Source: Candidatus Woesearchaeota archaeon CG11_big_fil_rev_8_21_14_0_20_43_8 (lineage in GTDB: Archaea > Nanobdellota > Nanobdellia > Woesearchaeales > CG08-08-20-14). Taken from it: a DNA stretch of 6,330 bases. Numbering within the stretch: position 1 is the stretch's first letter; every line of letters starts with the position of its first letter. A program made the position numbers and the translations under genes. This document shows positions 5,791-6,330 of this stretch, one piece after another. The notes below the pieces were generated by a model. That model was not told the origin of the DNA, searched no databases, and saw only the letters and a list, made by a program, of their open reading frames with translations. The DNA lies in NCBI GenBank assembly GCA_002762705.1, contig PCVE01000141.1:1-6330 (forward strand), read 5' to 3'.

Positions 5791-6330
5791 ATGGCAGAGG
5801 ATAGTGTTATAGAGACAGGAGTAGATAAGCTCCTAAAACTCATAGAACGTAAGACTAAACTCACAATTGAAGAAGCTGCGAAAACACTTGGCGTATCCAC
5901 AAATGTCATACAGGAATGGGCTGATTTCTTAGAAGAAGAAGGTATTGTCAGCATCGAATATACTTTGACACATACTTATCTTGTCGAGAAGAAGATGACA
6001 AGAAAAGAGATCGAGACAAAGGCCAAGGACTTCAAAGGCAAGAAAGATGGCTTCATAAGGAAAGTAGAAGGTAGCATACAGGCAATAGAGAACGACACTG
6101 CTGGGCTTGACAAAGTCAAGAAAGAATTTAGCGAATTACAGATCATGGTCAGTTCTGAGATCGATAAGATAAAAGACAAATTAAGCCAGCTGCAAAAATA
6201 TGAGGGTTTAAAAAAGAACCTTGATCGGCAGATATTCGACCAGCACAGGGAATTCAAAGATAAGATATCAAAGCTTGATAAAGAGATATTCACTGCGCAG
6301 AAATCATATCAGGACATCATAAATGACATC
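5791..6330 (+). CDS. winged-helix DNA-binding-like plus coiled-coil protein (3' end off the right edge)
   Basis: The frame is open from ATG 5791 to the last base, giving the first 180 residues. Residues 11-68 read as a winged helix-turn-helix: helix VDKLLKLIERK, then LTIEEAAKTLGVSTNVIQEW as the helix-turn-helix (24-43), DFLEEEGIVSIEYT as helix end and first wing strand, and THTYLVEKKMT as the second. From about residue 70 onward the chain is Lys/Glu-rich, with a heptad-like coiled coil at about 96-180 still running at the edge. This layout (wHTH then long coiled coil) resembles small proteins I associate with DPANN archaea, but I know no established function. A wHTH can bind DNA or proteins, so calling it a transcription factor would be premature. 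It has its own leaderless promoter, 65 bp after the membrane protein gene. The start is well supported by TATA spacing and by the helix beginning just after it. Confidence 0.85.
   Translation, partial: MAEDSVIETGVDKLLKLIERKTKLTIEEAAKTLGVSTNVIQEWADFLEEEGIVSIEYTLTHTYLVEKKMTRKEIETKAKDFKGKKDGFIRKVEGSIQAIENDTAGLDKVKKEFSELQIMVSSEIDKIKDKLSQLQKYEGLKKNLDRQIFDQHREFKDKISKLDKEIFTAQKSYQDIINDI

Noticed and set aside
5976..6293. 105-codon minus-strand frame rich in Ser, Phe and Leu
   Set aside because: It is the antisense shadow of the Lys/Glu-rich coiled coil of the gene starting at 5791; low-complexity coiled-coil DNA often leaves the opposite strand open.

Overview
The window reads as archaeal DNA, probably from a DPANN-type lineage such as Woesearchaeota (an inference from gene content and style, not proven). 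Nearly every gene has a TATA-like A/T box whose centre lies 25-28 bp before the start codon and no Shine-Dalgarno motif. That is the layout of archaeal leaderless transcripts. The gene content agrees: an archaeal-style RNA 3'-phosphate cyclase, a Ski2/Mtr4-type helicase, a membrane protein with a short N-terminal helical domain, and a winged-helix/coiled-coil protein.

Left part (1-1322): the N-terminal 145 codons of rtcA run leftwards off the edge. They are followed by about 425 bp without a convincing gene (436-860) that holds several short hairpins. A rightward gene for an AHSA1/SRPBCC-fold protein comes next. Middle (1327-3002): a leftward two-gene operon encodes an unrecognised all-helical 271-residue protein followed by a 10-TM EamA/DMT transporter. 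The two genes share an ATGA stop/start overlap, and the transporter gene converges on the SRPBCC gene with only 4 bp between stop codons.

Right part (3056-6330): a compact 639-residue Ski2/Mtr4-like RNA helicase has all superfamily 2 motifs and a complete DSHCT domain but no arch insertion. It is transcribed divergently from the helical-protein operon, and both directions appear to use one A/T core lying exactly midway between the two start codons. After the helicase come two same-strand genes, each with its own leaderless promoter: a single-pass membrane protein with a UBA-like N-terminal helical domain, and a winged-helix plus coiled-coil protein cut by the right edge.

Two genes (rtcA and the helicase) point to RNA end metabolism or RNA surveillance, but they are separated by unrelated genes, so a joint pathway is only a possibility. 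I see no CRISPR array, transposase, integrase, tRNA, rRNA or recognisable defence system. The most unusual elements are the symmetric shared promoter, the arch-less helicase with its unknown divergent neighbour, and the hairpin-rich gap at 436-860.
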